A stretch of 64,000 nt of DNA from Charina bottae (GCA_023362775.1 JALMGJ010000002.1:109113981-109177980), one strand, 5' to 3'; positions 1 through 11,360 are shown, numbered from the stretch's first letter. Numbers and translations are program-made. Notes: a model not told the origin generated them from the letters alone.

Positions 1-429
1 ATTACTATTTACAGATTATATATTATAATTCTTACACAGTTCATATAAAATATGGTGTCCGTGTTACTTTGGTGATATATAATTACATTGTTTACATCTA
101 TTTAAAGGGTTTTATAGCCTCCATCTAGATCATAATTATAGAAACTTTTTCATATCCAGTAATCAAGATAATCATGGAGAGAATTAAGAGGGAGGAAAGG
201 GCATCAGGGAAGAGAGAAATAAGCACATTATATTTGTTAAAGGCATTCCATTTCCCTGAGATGTTGTGAAGGTCAGTGCTTGAGTGGACTGAGGTGACCA
301 AACTGTGTGTTTGTACAGTGGGCTATCTGTATGGGATCATGTTTTGTTCTTTAAATACAGAGGAGAGCAAGGTAAGAGGTACTTTGCGATGCTAGAGAGC
401 TTCAACCCTTGCAAGTGCCATATGATGAT
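1..429. other. AT-rich intergenic DNA, nothing recognised
   Basis: No open frame of note, RNA gene or recognisable repeat is visible. The sequence is AT-rich and unstructured up to the microsatellite that follows. Confidence 0.5.
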
Positions 430-489
430 GATAGACGATAGACGATAGACGATAGACGATAGACGATAGACAGACACAGACAGACAGAC
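430..489. repeat. Heptanucleotide microsatellite (GATAGAC)n running into (GACA)n
   Basis: About six copies of the 7-base unit GATAGAC are followed by GACA/CAGA units. It looks like a GATA/GACA-type simple repeat that has changed its unit by slippage. No coding meaning. Confidence 0.85.
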
Positions 490-548
490 CTTTATTACAG
501 ACCTTGACCAACATATGTATGTGTTTCTGCATATGTACTGTATATGTA

Positions 549-871
549 GGGGGCACGATGGCTCAGTGGTTAAGATGCCAGGCTTGTCGATCAGAAGGTC
601 GCAAGTTCAGAGGTTTGAGACCTAGCCCCACGTGACAGAGTGAGCTCCCTCACTCGCCCCAGCTCTTGCCAACCTAGCAATTCGAAAGCATGCAAATGCA
701 AGTAGATGAATAGGTACCACTTCGGTGGGAAGGTAACAGCGTTCCGCACGCGTCATGCCGGCCACATGACCGCGGAAGCATCTTCGGACAACACTGGCTC
801 TTTGTCTAACAAACAGAGATGAGCACCAGCCCCTAGAGTCGGATACGACTGTGCGGGGAAACCTTTACCTT
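549..871 (+). mobile_element. tRNA-derived SINE (Sauria SINE type)
   Basis: The 5' end resembles a tRNA gene with an A-box-like stretch (GGCTCAGTGGTTAAG) and a degenerate B box. The 3' part has the GAGTCGGATACGACTG motif shared with BovB LINE ends, and the tail is ACCTTTACCTTT. It is flanked by a 13-bp target duplication, TACTGTATATGTA, at 536-548 and 872-884. Tail and BovB-like end match what is known for Sauria SINEs of squamates, which are mobilised by BovB. A second copy lies at 26099-26433. Confidence 0.85.
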
Positions 872-914
872 TACTGTATATGTATATAAAATATACATTA
901 AAATGGCAATTACA

Positions 915-1140
915 AGAGCCAGTTTTGTGTAGTGGTTAAGGCACCAGGCTAGAAACTGTGAGCCTGTGAGCTGTAGTCCTGCCTTAGGCATGAAGCCAGC
1001 TGGAGGACCTTGGGCCAGTCACACTCTTTCAGCCCTAGAAAGGAGGCAATGGTAAACCACTTCTGGAAAACCTTGCCAAAAAAACTGCAGGGACTTGTCT
1101 AAGCAGTCTCCGAGAATCAGACATGATTGAACGGATTTAA
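915..1140 (+). mobile_element. tRNA-derived SINE with BovB-like 3' end, second subfamily
   Basis: It starts with the tRNA-like head GCCAGTTTTGTGTAGTGGTTAA and ends with a decayed BovB-type end (GAATCAGACATGATTGAACG). Flanks share an imperfect duplication around GGCAATTA. The copy at 13986-14211 is clearly the same subfamily. The head differs from the SINE just upstream, so these are two SINE subfamilies sharing one LINE partner. Confidence 0.8.
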
Positions 1141-1189
1141 AAAAAGGCAATTAAAATATGAGTTATATGAGTTAAAGAGGAAGAAATGA

Positions 1190-1700
1190 AGGGGAGAGGA
1201 AGGACTTTTAAAAGGTATCAAAGAAATGCAGTTTTGTTGGACAGTATTTGTTGCCTCACTCTTATAGCAGTGAGGCAGAATTTGGCAACATAATGGGTGA
1301 CAGTGCTTTTATGGTCTGCTAAAAGATAGGAGATGTACCATTGGTCATCTCTCTCTGGTAATTCCTTTATGAGTGGCTGGATTAATACCTTGCACAGGTT
1401 CAGATAGAAATTACAGTACAACAGGACATGCTGAACATCCTCTATGGCATGGAAGTTACAGGGACAAAGTCGTTTATGGAAGGGAAATTTTTTGTTATTT
1501 ACCATCAATAACTGCTTAAGGGAGAGTGCTGAATCTGGCCAGAGTGAATGCTCTGCGATGTCTATTGTTTGTTAGAGATTAACAATAATCAGCTGGTTTG
1601 GTGGTAAAAGACAGTCCCCAAGACTTATGTAGCCTTGGTGCTAAACTAATGTCATGTTGCCATCCTCTATCAAGGATCCTCTCCTTCAGTGATCTTTTTG
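1190..1700 (-). mobile_element. Non-LTR retrotransposon fragment, C-terminal zinc-knuckle region
   Basis: A minus-strand open frame at 1218-1508 has the pattern CPCNFHAIEDVQHVLLYC, that is C-x-C followed by H and C, which is typical of the C-terminal cysteine-histidine motif of many LINE ORF2 proteins. No reverse-transcriptase core is present, so this is a 5'-truncated remnant. The exact clade cannot be decided from this piece. Confidence 0.55.
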
Positions 1701-1764
1701 CTTGGTCATATCCCATTGGTTGTATTGCCTCATTAGAGAAGCCATAGGCTGCCAGTTTTTCTCT

Positions 1765-2395
1765 AATGGATATCTTTATCTTATTTTATTTATTTATAGT
1801 TCAAATTTTGCCACCACCCATCTCCCCCAGAAAGGGGGACTCTGGGCAGTTTACAATAAAAACCATATTAAAACAATAGGGATAAAAACATCTAAGATAT
1901 GAATATATGATTTACCAAATATAAATACAAATTAGTATAAAAACCAAGTGGTCATAAAAATCTAAATCAGCGAGGAGAGCTCTAAGGCGCCAGCCACCCC
2001 CAAGAATAGCTACTCCCCTTCCCACCCCAAGGGAGATGGTAGAGCCAAGTCTTCAGGTTCTTCTGGAAGGCCAGGAGCAATGGGGCCTGTCTCACCTCTG
2101 GGGGCAGAATGTTCCAGAGGGCGGGGGCCACTGCAGAGAAGGCCTGCTTTCTGGACCCCGCCAAATGAAGTTCTTTTGCAGATGGGGTCCGTAACATGCC
2201 CTCTCTGCATGACCAGGTGAGATGGGTAGACGTCATGGGTATGAGATGGTCCCTCATGTAACCTGGACCCATGCCATGCTATATCTTCCAGGTAGATTGG
2301 AAGTTATCTCTGTTAATGAGGGATGTCAGGCCTGTTGGGTTAAAGAGCAGTTTTAGCCAGTAAAATCAAGGGGGCAGGATATGCAGTCCCAACCA
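1765..2395 (-). mobile_element. L2/CR1-group LINE 3' end
   Basis: On the minus strand, 2272-1982 encodes the familiar end of an L2/CR1-type ORF2 (GPGYMRDHL, then REGMLRTPS, then AFSAVAPALWNILPPEVRQAP). It is followed by a 3' UTR with the TCTGGGGGAGATGGGTGG-like signature and an ATAAATAAATAA tail at the left end. Related fragments are at 24960-25742, 27895-28015 and 30330-30800. Confidence 0.85.
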
Positions 2396-4854
2396 ATCTA
2401 GGACTACATGGCTCATTATTCCAAGACCTGTTGTCAAGATTCTGCTGGTGTCCAGAGAAGGACTGCAGAGAATGTAAACATGCAGGTATCTTCAACATGC
2501 AGAAGTTCAACTAAGGGCTCAAGGGAGCCTGGAAGAAAAAAAAACAGAAGGCCTCTCTACACAGGGGAGGAGCAGAATAGAGTGCAATGGATCTGACACA
2601 GGATTGGGTATAAATTCTGTATTATCTCTTTCATTAGCTCAGACACGGTTAACTGAATATAATGGCTTCCATTCCTGAGTTACAATAAAAAAAATTAGTT
2701 TCTAGTCATGTTCATCCAAGTTACTGTTCATGCTTGTGTAGGGGAAGTCTGATACCTGCCTTTGCTATTTTTCAACCAATTCTTCCCCCACCTATCCAGC
2801 AGTTGTTTCACTAGCAAAGAGAGATTGTTCCAAAGTGTTCAGGAAATAAGATTTCTCAACAACAGCATCATGCCTCCCACAAAGAAAACACATGTCTCCT
2901 GGAAACCCACAAACAGGGCATGGAAGCAATGACTTGCTCCAGCTAGTGGCCTCAATAGCAGACATTTAAAGGTGCCTTTTAACACGGTGACTTAATATGT
3001 GCATGAAGATTTCACCTGTGGAAAAGTCTTCTTCCACAAATTTATCTCCTTCTCTTTAAAGCCCACCAAAACAAATGACTATCACCACTTCTTGTGGAAA
3101 TAATTTTCATCAATTAATTTTGAACTAGTATCAAGAAGTATTTCTGAATCCAGTTCTTTGTCCTCAACTATCATTTGGGGGATGAAAAACAGAGCTTCTT
3201 ATCCTTTGTCTCCAAAGCAACTGCTGAAATACTTGCTTGAGCTCCAGGGAAACTTTATCTGAATTCAGTCCTCTTCTTTCTAGTAATTGATTTGTTTCAC
3301 AGGAAGGAAATGAATCAACCCCCCTTTTTTCCCTGCTGAAATTCCTTGTGGGTCTCCACTTGTAATGGCTATTACAAACACAGCTTTATAGAGTGTCTAG
3401 AAGCATCTAACTAACCAAGAATCCATCTATATTTGGAAGCCAGGTTTAGCCTGAGATGCTTGGTGTCATATAACATTCATGAACAGTTTAACTGCTAAGG
3501 GAATTGAACTGTCAGCCACCTAATGTTTGCAAATAGTTCAGCTCCTGTGAGAGAAGTGAAAGGTCAGTTTGGCTAGGGAAAATACAGAGCAAAGGGCAGA
3601 GAAACAATGTGGGCAAGTAACAGAACTGCATAGAAATGGTTCCCTGATGGTAGATCTACGCTAAGTAAGCTGCCAGATACTGACCTGAACATGATTTTTT
3701 AAGAACTGCAATGGCAAAGTGCCTCATTGCACTCCCTATCTCTGTCACTGTTCACAGATGCTCAGAGAGGAGATTGATTAGAATAAAGAAGCCTGTTTCA
3801 TGCAACAGTGCTTTGTTAGGAACCATGTGCTAGGGAGACTTCATAATCACAGTAGCTACAATATTCTTAATCCCCTCTTTTTTCATAAGTTTTGGATATG
3901 CTGGGTGATAGGAACTGTAGTCCTCAATGTTGAACCCAAGACAGGAGCAATTCATATAAGTTATGAAATTTTACTTCAGCCACATTTGAGCCTAAACTAT
4001 GTTAGTGTTTGATTGCCAAAAGGGAACATATACGGTGCAAATTAGCATTGTGGTCAGGACATTTATTCATGTAGCAAAATCATGTTTCAGGTAAGCATTG
4101 CATTAAGTCTCATATATGAAACCAAATCATTCACAGATATATACATTTATTTCATGCAGGAAAAAAGGGCACATGAAAGACAATAAGCAATAGTTGCCAC
4201 TCCAGTAGTTGTTAAATGGAGGTACTGGTATCCAGTCTTGTCAAAACAGAACATTTTGATAGTTTAAAAAGAAAAACAACAAATTTATTCCTTAGAGGGG
4301 GAAAAGGACAATGTCCATAGTTAAGCAAGCACTTCATTACATTCCTATCTTTGGCCATCAATTACTGTTTACCTGTCAGCTGAAATCAAGACACCCGCAG
4401 GGTACATGTTGAAGTTAACCTATTGGATATAAAGAGCTATTTAAAGTGCTATTAAAGAGATGCTTGATTTTTGCAAAGGGTCCTTTGAAGTTGTGAACTA
4501 ATGGCAGATTATTTTTATTTCCAGTGATCAGACAATTGATGAGATAAAATAGTGGGAAGACAGGCTTAATAGAAGTATTGTGGCTCAGTCACAAGGTAAT
4601 CTTTCCATTTAGAACTAAGGAAGGCAGCAGAAGACAAGCCAGAAATTTGGGCTATGTAAGTTGACAGAAGAAAGAAAATAAAGGAGAAATGAACCTTGTA
4701 ATTGTCTTTTCTTTTTAAATTTATTTGTTAACTTTCTGTGGCAGAATCACAAATATTTAGTGTCTGTCTTTGATATTTCCACTCCAGGATTTTTAGGAAT
4801 CTCACATATATGGGCAGAGAGACTTTAGTGCAGGATCTCAAAGCAGCACCAATA
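2396..4854. other. Unique-looking intergenic DNA
   Basis: No gene, RNA gene or repeat that I recognise. Short open frames at 2408 and 3800 have no domain signature and are regarded as chance. Confidence 0.45.
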
Positions 4855-4985
4855 GCACTCCTTCCTCTGCAGTTCCCCCACTACATAATTTTGGGGTGCA
4901 GGTTGGACTGAATTTCAATGACTGAGAGTGGACTTGAATGCAGGTCTCCCTAATCCAACACTTAGCCATTTTCACTATCCAAGAC
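4855..4985 (-). mobile_element. Probable old tRNA-derived SINE remnant
   Basis: Read on the minus strand, TGGCTAAGTGTTGGATTAGG followed by CATTCAAGTCC resembles the A and B boxes of a tRNA-derived SINE head. No tail or target duplication is visible. Call is tentative. Confidence 0.35.
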
Positions 4986-5269
4986 TTTCCAGAGTTTTCA
5001 TAAAACGAGAAAGAATTGTGCTTCGTAGAATTGGTACAAACAAATTGTTACAGACAAATGTACAGTAGCCCAAAAAAATGCATTTGGCATTCAGCATCAG
5101 GATGTCATCCATGCCATCCTGCCATGGCACCAGGAAGGAACATCCCGCCAGTCTGTTAAACTCACAGGGTTGTTTGGGGGTGCTTTACAGTAAAACTATC
5201 AGATGTGTAAAGTAGGGGTTGGTGTATTCACAGAACTGCAAACTATGTTAATCAAAGTATCATGCCGAG

Positions 5270-5510
5270 CAATTCAGTACCCAGGATAGATCAAAGGGTG
5301 ATCAAATTGCGAATCCCAGTTGGGAGGGGGGAACTTGGAGATTTTTTAAACTGTTGGTTGCAGGAGCTTGATTCACTTGAGCCTTTAACGTGCGATGGAT
5401 CACTGGTTTTAATAAAGATTCCTTCATATCCCTAAGTGGCTTGTGTCAGGAACTCTTCTTTAATAGTCAATGGATCAAGGGTGTCACATTCAGTCATTAT
5501 TGCAGAATCA
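5270..5510 (+). mobile_element. Possible degenerate 5' LTR of the Gypsy element
   Basis: An AATAAAGATTCCTTCAT polyadenylation-like block followed by a GGCTTGTGTCAGGAAC stretch has the same layout as the R-U5 part of the LTR-like sequence at 13383-13776 (AATAAAGAACTC...GGCGTGTGAA). Similarity is weak and borders are unclear. If right, gag and protease are missing, because the reverse transcriptase frame begins only about 50 bases further on. Confidence 0.3.
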
Positions 5511-5540
5511 CATTTCACTAAGAAAAATGGGTTGTTGTGA

Positions 5541-5909
5541 TTGTGCACAGATTATTGGGGTCTTAAAGCCATTTGTACCTCCAACAAATATCCCTTACCA
5601 CTAATGAAGGACATGTTGGCCCACCTATCGAAAGGGAAGATTTTTACCAAATTGGATTTAAGGGAGGCGTACTTCTGGGTTCAAATCCAGGCCAGAGATG
5701 AATGGAAGACAGTGATTAATTGCCAATTGGGGTTCTTTCAATATCTGGTGAAGCCATTTGGGTTAAAAGGGGCCCCTGGGGTCTTTATGCATTTGATAAA
5801 TGAAGTTTTACATGACTTTTTGTACAGGGGGGTATTGGTTTACCTCAATGATATTCTGATTTATTCTGAAACTATGGAAGAACATGTAAACTTAGTCAGG
5901 AAGTGTTGA
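5541..5909 (+). pseudogene. Gypsy reverse transcriptase, N-terminal and palm part
   Basis: This frame has the Ty3/Gypsy RT blocks: the fingers stretch NKYPLPLMKDMLAHLSKGK, motif A with KLDLREAY, motif B around PFGLKGAPGVFMHLIN, and motif C written VYLNDILIYSE. In active family members motif C reads YxDD. Here the first aspartate is asparagine, so polymerisation should be abolished. The frame starts inside the domain and breaks at about 5905, where the sequence continues in another frame (next entry). Confidence 0.85.
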
Positions 5910-6589
5910 AGCGGTTATTGCAGAATCAACTGTATGCCAAATTGTCAAAATGTGAGTTCCATACGGAACAGTTGGATTACCTAGAATACCGAGTGTCGAG
6001 TAAGGGGATAGAAATGGATCCAGCAAATGTGCAAGATGTAGTGACTTGGGAAACCCTGAAAACTAGGAGACAATTGCAGAATTTCTTGGGGTTTGCCAAT
6101 TTCTATCAACAATTTATCCCCAACTTTGCACAGGTGGCGTTACACCTCACTGACCTATTAAAAACCAGAGGAAAGGGGGATCCAAAAGAAGTGAAAAAGC
6201 CTGGGGAAAAACTACAATGGACTGAAGAATGCCAGGAGGCCTTTGAACGACTAAAGGCATTGTTCACCTCAGAACCAGTGCTAAAGCATCCTGACCCCTT
6301 GAGGCCTTTAATAGTGCAAGTAGATGCCTCAGACGTGGCAGTTGGGGCAATTTTGCTACAAAAAGATGAAGAGGGGAAAATGAGGCTCTGTGCTTACCTT
6401 TCCCATAAATTCAATGACACAGAATGCTGCTGGCATGTATGGGAGGAGGCCTTTGTGGTGCGGTGGACGTTGGTGACATGGAGGCATTTGCTAGAAGGGG
6501 CGCCTCTGCCTTTTGAAATATGGCCAGACCATAAAAATTTAGAGGCCTTATGCACTCCAAGAAAGCTGAATCCTAAACAGATCCAATGA
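5903..6589 (+). pseudogene. Gypsy RT thumb and RNase H
   Basis: It continues the reverse transcriptase after a frameshift near 5905. The connection part has FLGFANFYQQFIPNFAQVA and EAFERLKALFTSEPVLKHPD, a standard Ty3/Gypsy block. It is followed by an RNase H region with VQVDASDVAVGAILLQKDEE (first catalytic aspartate), a cell-like SHKF block and a DHKNLEAL block. The frame ends at a stop at 6587-6589. The region 6590-6976 between RNase H and integrase contains more stops and only traces of the linker. Confidence 0.85.
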
Positions 6590-6976
6590 GCCCAATTTTT
6601 TAGTAGATTTAATTTTACACTCAAATATTTACCTGGGGAAATAATTTTTTGGCCAACGCATTGTCTTGTTTACCCCCACACAACAGTCAAAAAGAAGAGG
6701 TGGTGGATTTGGTATTTCCAGCTCAGCAGTTGGGGATGGTAGCAGTCACGAGGAGCCAAAAAGCCACACCAACCCTGATGGTAATCTGATGGTGGTTTGC
6801 AGAATGACCTGCTTACGAAATTGAAGGAAGATGTCTGGCTGCAGGCCAATAAATTAAGACTGGAAGAGAAGCAAGGGTTATGGTAGATTGGGGACAGATT
6901 GTGTATTCCAGAAACCTTACAATGAAAGATACTTGAGAGATGTCATGATGCCAAGTCAGCTAGCCATTTTGGCTAT

Positions 6977-7816
6977 TTGAAAACCTTGCATTTATTAAGA
7001 TGGCAATTTTGGTGGCCTTCTCTATGCAAGGATGTGGAGGAATATGTGGCCAGCTGCCCAATGTGTGCTATGGCAAAGAGAGTGGGGGGCAAACCCAGAG
7101 GACTATTGCAGAATGTGGGAAGCCCTACCCAACCTTGGAAACAGATAGCTATGGATTTCATAGTGGACACGCCAAAAAGTCAAAAAAGGACAGTGATTTG
7201 GGTGGTGACAGACTTGTTTTCAAAACAGTCACATTTCATTCCTTGTACTAGCATACCTAGTGCAGCACAGTTGGCCAGGATGTTTGTGCACCACATCTAT
7301 AGACTGCATGGTGTGCCCAAATGGATTATAAGTGACTGAGGGGTACAATTTACCTCCAAGTTTTGGAGGGTGTTCCTAAAGATGATTGGCATGGAACAAG
7401 GGTTAAGCTCTGCCCACCACCCCCAGACAGATGGACAAACTGAGAGAGTGAACCAGGTGCTGGAGCAATACCTCACATGCTATGTCAGCTATCAACAGAA
7501 TGTTTGGGTGGATTTATTGCCGTTTGCAGAAGTGGCCTATAATAATTCAGTGCACCATAGTACTGGATATTCTCCATTCCAGGTGGTGAATGGACAAGAA
7601 TTTGTAGCCTTTCCAGAGTTGCCCAGGAACCAGACCAGAATCATTCCTTTGGATGAATGGATTAACCATATAACCAACAATTGGCCGGTGATAGAGAAAG
7701 CATTAGAAGAAGCTAAGGAATATTATAAGAAATGTGCTGACTGCAAGAGGGTGCCAGAGTGGAATCTGGAAGTGGGCGATAAACTTTATTTATCTACAAA
7801 ATTCCTAAAAACTTAG
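6977..7816 (+). pseudogene. Gypsy integrase
   Basis: The zinc-binding end (VASCPMCAMAK), the first catalytic aspartate (IAMDFIVDTP), the second (YRLHGVPKWIISD) and the glutamate block (HHPQTDGQTERVNQ) are in the order of the DDE integrase core. In-frame stops occur at 7337-7339 and at 7814-7816, so no complete protein can be made. The C-terminal GPY/F-type segment follows in the next entry (KYVGPFPVIKLI). Confidence 0.85.
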
Positions 7817-7822
7817 CAACCC

Positions 7823-8200
7823 TTGAAAAAACTGAGTCCAAAATATGTGGGGCCCTTCCCTGTCATAAAGTTGATCAATGATGTAACAGTAGAGTTACAG
7901 TTACCCAAGAGTCTGAGGAAAATCCATCCAATATTTCATTGTAGTCTGTTGAAGCTGGCTCGAGACTTGGGACATTGGCACCCAGAACAACCTACTCTGG
8001 TCCCCGTGATGATTGATGGAGAACAGCACTTTGAAGTACAAGAAATATTGGACTCTAGACGTCACCATGGAGTGTTACAATACCTAATACAGTGGAAGCA
8101 TTTCCCCAAGGCTCACTGTGAGTGGGTCAATAGCCACCATGTGTCAGCACCCGAAGTAGTAAAAGGTTTCCACAACCGGTTCCCAGAAAAGCCTAAGTAG
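7823..8200 (+). pseudogene. Gypsy integrase C-terminus with chromodomain
   Basis: The frame starts with the GPF module (SPKYVGPFPVIKLINDVTVELQL; residues given in part) and ends with a chromodomain-like stretch (EVQEILDSRRHHG, YLIQWKHFP, CEWV). A C-terminal chromodomain is characteristic of chromoviruses, the Ty3/Gypsy branch found in reptiles, amphibians and fish. It is in the same frame as the integrase, separated by a stop codon. The normal stop comes at 8198-8200, only 33 bases before the Copia target site. Confidence 0.8.
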
Positions 8201-8237
8201 GGGGGACTTTGGAAGGCCAGAGGAGTTGATCTCATTG

Positions 8238-9022
8238 TGTTGGGGTTTGTATATACCAGGGCTTTGCAAAGTGCCGCTGCTGGCAACACATGAGCGGCGG
8301 CGGCAGCGCGGCAACGGCGCGCGTACACACAAACGGTGGCGGCGCGGGGGGCACACGTGCATGGCGGTGGCACGCACGTGCACGGTGGCGGCACGGGGGC
8401 GTGCAGTGGCGCACGCGCATGGTGGTGGCGCGGGGGGCGTGCGGTGGCGCGCATGTACACGGTGGCGGCGGCAGCGGCTGCCGCTGCCGCCATGCACATG
8501 CACACCGCTGCTTCTGGGTGGTGTGGCAACACACCACGCTGTGTGTGGCGACACACTTTTGTGTCGCGACACACAGTTTGGAAAGCTCTGGTATATACCC
8601 AGGAATTTACAGTTAGATAAATTATACTGGAGAGGCTTGATAGCTAGGTGAGAGGGGAATTATTCTGCAAGTCACCCAATTAGCAGCCATTGTTGTAGGG
8701 AAGATGTGGCAGTGTATGACTCATACTACAGGTGCTATCATTTAGTTGGGTGTGGCAGATGATGAGAGTGACCTATAATGTGATTGGTCAGTTTATGTAT
8801 ATAAGCAGAGGAGTCTGGTTGTATTCTTTCTTCTCGTTTGCTGTAACTACTCATCGCTGTATCATTTGTTACCCGTGTGGATGTATTTTGTAATGCATAT
8901 GTATATATAGTAAATAGGATATTTTATCTAATCTCTGCTTTAGTGTCTATTTACTGCATAGAACGTGAATCACTGGTGTCTTGGAAAATAGAGCAGGCCG
9001 CTCCACCGCTCGCACTCTGACA
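8238..9022 (+). repeat. Copia 5' LTR, interrupted by a hAT MITE
   Basis: It starts TGTTGGGGTTTG and ends CACTCTGACA. Subtracting the MITE and its duplication (342 bp) leaves about 443 bp, like the 3' copy. It contains a TATATAAGC box near 8798 and begins with the TG and ends with the CA expected of LTRs. Confidence 0.9.
8257..8590. mobile_element. hAT MITE with GC-rich tandem core (copy A)
   Basis: The ends are CAGGGCTTTGCAAA and TTTGGAAAGCTCTG, imperfect inverted repeats. The 8-bp duplication GTATATAC lies at 8249-8256 and 8591-8598, which is the hAT hallmark. Next to the right end is GTGTCGCGACACACAG. The middle (about 8285-8500) is a degenerate GC-rich minisatellite of GGTGGCGGC and GCACGTGCATGG-like units. 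Long overlapping frames here are products of the repeat, not genes. Copies B and C are at 29442-30108 and 33928-34198. Confidence 0.9.
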
Positions 9023-9248
9023 GGTTTCGGGCCCAGCAGTGGAACATGTGCAGCTGGCATGCTGGCACAGCTGTGAGGACTTTGGAAGCCTATCCAGGAG
9101 TCGTTTGGATATTTGGGGCGAGTCTGGAGCTTTCGCAGGTTCTGTGCCTGGCTGTGTCTTTTTCCTAGGCCTGTTTGCAGCTGAAGGACGTTCTGATAAA
9201 GTCTGTGCTATTTATTCATCGGTGTCTGCCCAGGAGGGGCTAAGGAGG

Positions 9249-10832
9249 ATGAGCACAGTGGAAATGCAGCCTACAGTTGGAGGTGGTTTTCCTCTGGAAA
9301 GGCTGAATGACTCCAATTACTTGTCGTGGGCGTACAAGATGGAAATGTTTCCTCGCCAGGAAGGTGTTTGGAAGATTGTACTTGACCCGCAACGCGAGTT
9401 GGACGATGAGGAAGTTGTTCTACAGAACGAGAAAGCATTGGCAAGCATAATTTTATGTTTGGAGGACAGCCAATTATGTTACGTTAGAGATCTCCAGTTA
9501 GCCAGTGGGTGTTGGGAAGCTTTAAGAAATGTTTATCTTAGAAGCACACCGTTATGCAAAGTTATGTTGACAAGGAAGCTTTATCATGCTAGATTACATG
9601 AAAGTGAAAGTATTCTTGAACATTTGCATTATATGACTGGTTTGTTCCTTGAATTAGCACAGAGGGATATGCAGTTCTCAGAAGCGCATAAAGTTTATGT
9701 AATTCTCAGTTCTCTTAATGAAACATGGGATAATTTAGCTACCAGTTTCGGGTCTTTATCTGAGAGGGATTTGACCGTAAATTATTTAACTGGGAGATTT
9801 CTGGAGGAGGAACAAAGGAGAAAAAGTTATAATGTAATTAAGCCAAAGCAAATCAGTATGTCTTTTAAGGAATGTTATTCTTGTAACACTGATAATGTTT
9901 TATCTGTGAAATGCTGTTTTCGCTGTCAGTCTGATAAGCATTTGCAGAAAGACTGTGATAAAAGGAAACCAAAAGTCAAGCCGAGGATTTCCAAGCAACG
10001 AAGTGCTGTCCAGCTGTCTGTGATTAATTCTACAGGACAGAATTTAAAGGAGCCGTGGCTTCTTGACAGCGGAGCAAGCCAAAACATTGCCAATGATAGG
10101 CAGATGTTTAAAAGGTTTACGCAGGCTGAATGGGATCATGTTAGCCTGGCAAATGGGAGTGTTGCATCTGTTACTGGCAGAGGGTTTGTGTTTCTACCAA
10201 GTTTGAATACTGAATTATCTATGCTATGTGTACCAGACTTAGAGTATAACATCATAAGTGTTTCTCAGTTAGATAAACAGGGATATGATGTAAAGTTTCG
10301 TAAGGGTGAATGCATTGTTATGAAGGATAATCATGTCTGTGGTAAGGGTGTATTACAGAACAGTTTATATGTAATGGTGAAACCCAGGACAGAACTAACC
10401 CATGATGTAGCCATGATCAACAAACCAACCCATGATTCATGTGAACATTTGTGGCATAGAAGGTTGGGGCATCCAAGTTTCAAAGTGGTTGAAAAGATGT
10501 CTGAAGCAAGTTCTGGAATGGATTTGAAACCATGCCAAGCTTATCTGGATTGCACGGCATGTAAGGTTGCAAAGTCAAAGGTGTATCCTGTAAGCAAATT
10601 TAGTGATAGAAAGTCACATAAATGTTTTGAATTAGTTCACGCTGACTTAATTGGCCCATTACCAGCCACAATAGGTGGTGCTAAATATGTTTTAGTCATT
10701 GTGGATGATTTCACCAGATTTGGGTTCTGTTTCCTATTGAAAGCTAAAAGCCAAACATTTGATAAGTTCAGAAATTGGGTGCAGTTTGTGGAATGTAGAT
10801 ATAGCACAAAGGCGGCGCAGGAGCGGCTGTAG
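9249..10832 (+). pseudogene. Copia gag-protease-integrase, truncated by foreign DNA
   Basis: The first ATG that fits is at 9249 (MSTVEMQP); an open frame reaches back to a GTG at 9039 but lacks family similarity. A gag domain of the UBN2 kind comes first (LNDSNYLSWAYKMEMF, then LHYMTGLFLELAQ). It is followed by a Cys/His knuckle (CFRCQSDKHLQKDC), the aspartic protease motif WLLDSGASQN, the pre-integrase zinc region (HLWHRRLGHPS, CTACKVAKSK) and the start of integrase (ELVHADLIGPLP, VIVDDFTRFG). Copia-like coding stops near 10800, and the frame then runs into unrelated GC-rich DNA and a stop. Catalytic residues after the first aspartates are missing. Confidence 0.85.
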
Positions 10833-10909
10833 GGGCTGCTGCGGCTGGAGATGGCACTGCTCCGCGGCATCCAGGCGCTGGGCGAGGGCGCGGGCCCGGG
10901 ACGCGAGCG
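10811..10909 (+). repeat. Left arm of coding-like inverted duplication
   Basis: This arm reads GLLRLEMALLRGIQAL after an in-frame TAG. It matches the arm at 11269-11360 in opposite orientation with a few substitutions and one 7-8 base gap. Downstream on the plus strand the frame reads on with a charged, leucine-rich stretch (ALEALLEKRLREALRVHP). I do not recognise the protein. Confidence 0.65.
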
Positions 10910-11268
10910 GCAAAGCGGTGCAGGGGGCCTGGCTGGGGCGGTGGCGGCGGGGGGACGGAGCCGGCGGAGATGGCCGGGCGGCAGGACGGGGCGGGTGGCG
11001 CTGCTGGGGCTGGTGGCGGAGCTGGAGGGAACGGAGGGACCAGGCGTTCCCATGGGCACAGCGCGCACTCTGCAACCCGCCTTGGAGGCGCTCCTGGAGA
11101 AGCGGCTGCGGGAGGCCCTCCGGGTGCACCCTCCCGCCCCATCAATCCCCCCACCCCACCGTTCAGCGTCCTCTCCCCCCGCTAACCTGAGCCGGGGGAG
11201 CCGAGCCAGGCTCGGACCGGAGGCGGCCAAGGGGAGAGCAGGCGGCTCTTCGCCCTGCGCCGCCCTGA

Positions 11269-11360
11269 CGCTCGCGTCCCGGGCCCGCGCCCTCGCCTGG
11301 ATGCCGCAGAGCAGCACCATCTCCAGCCGCAGCAGCCCCTGCAGCTGCTCTTGCGCCGCC
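11269..11360 (-). repeat. Right arm of coding-like inverted duplication
   Basis: On the minus strand it reads AAQEQLQGLLRLEMVLL without the stop seen in the other arm. It lies in a longer open frame with ARRGREALLARDAALSEA just upstream, which looks like a coiled-coil or helical host protein. A splice-donor-like CTCAG/GTTAGC follows on the same strand near 11190. Family unknown. Confidence 0.6.

Noticed and set aside
430..489. CRISPR-like array
   Set aside because: Units are 7 bases without spacers: a microsatellite in a vertebrate genome.
549..620. Functional tRNA gene
   Set aside because: The tRNA-like head lacks a full cloverleaf and continues into a SINE body with target duplications.
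8113..8651. Several overlapping 94-153 codon frames on both strands
   Set aside because: They are produced by the GC-rich minisatellite in a hAT MITE; composition is histidine, alanine and arginine runs and frames are open on both strands together.
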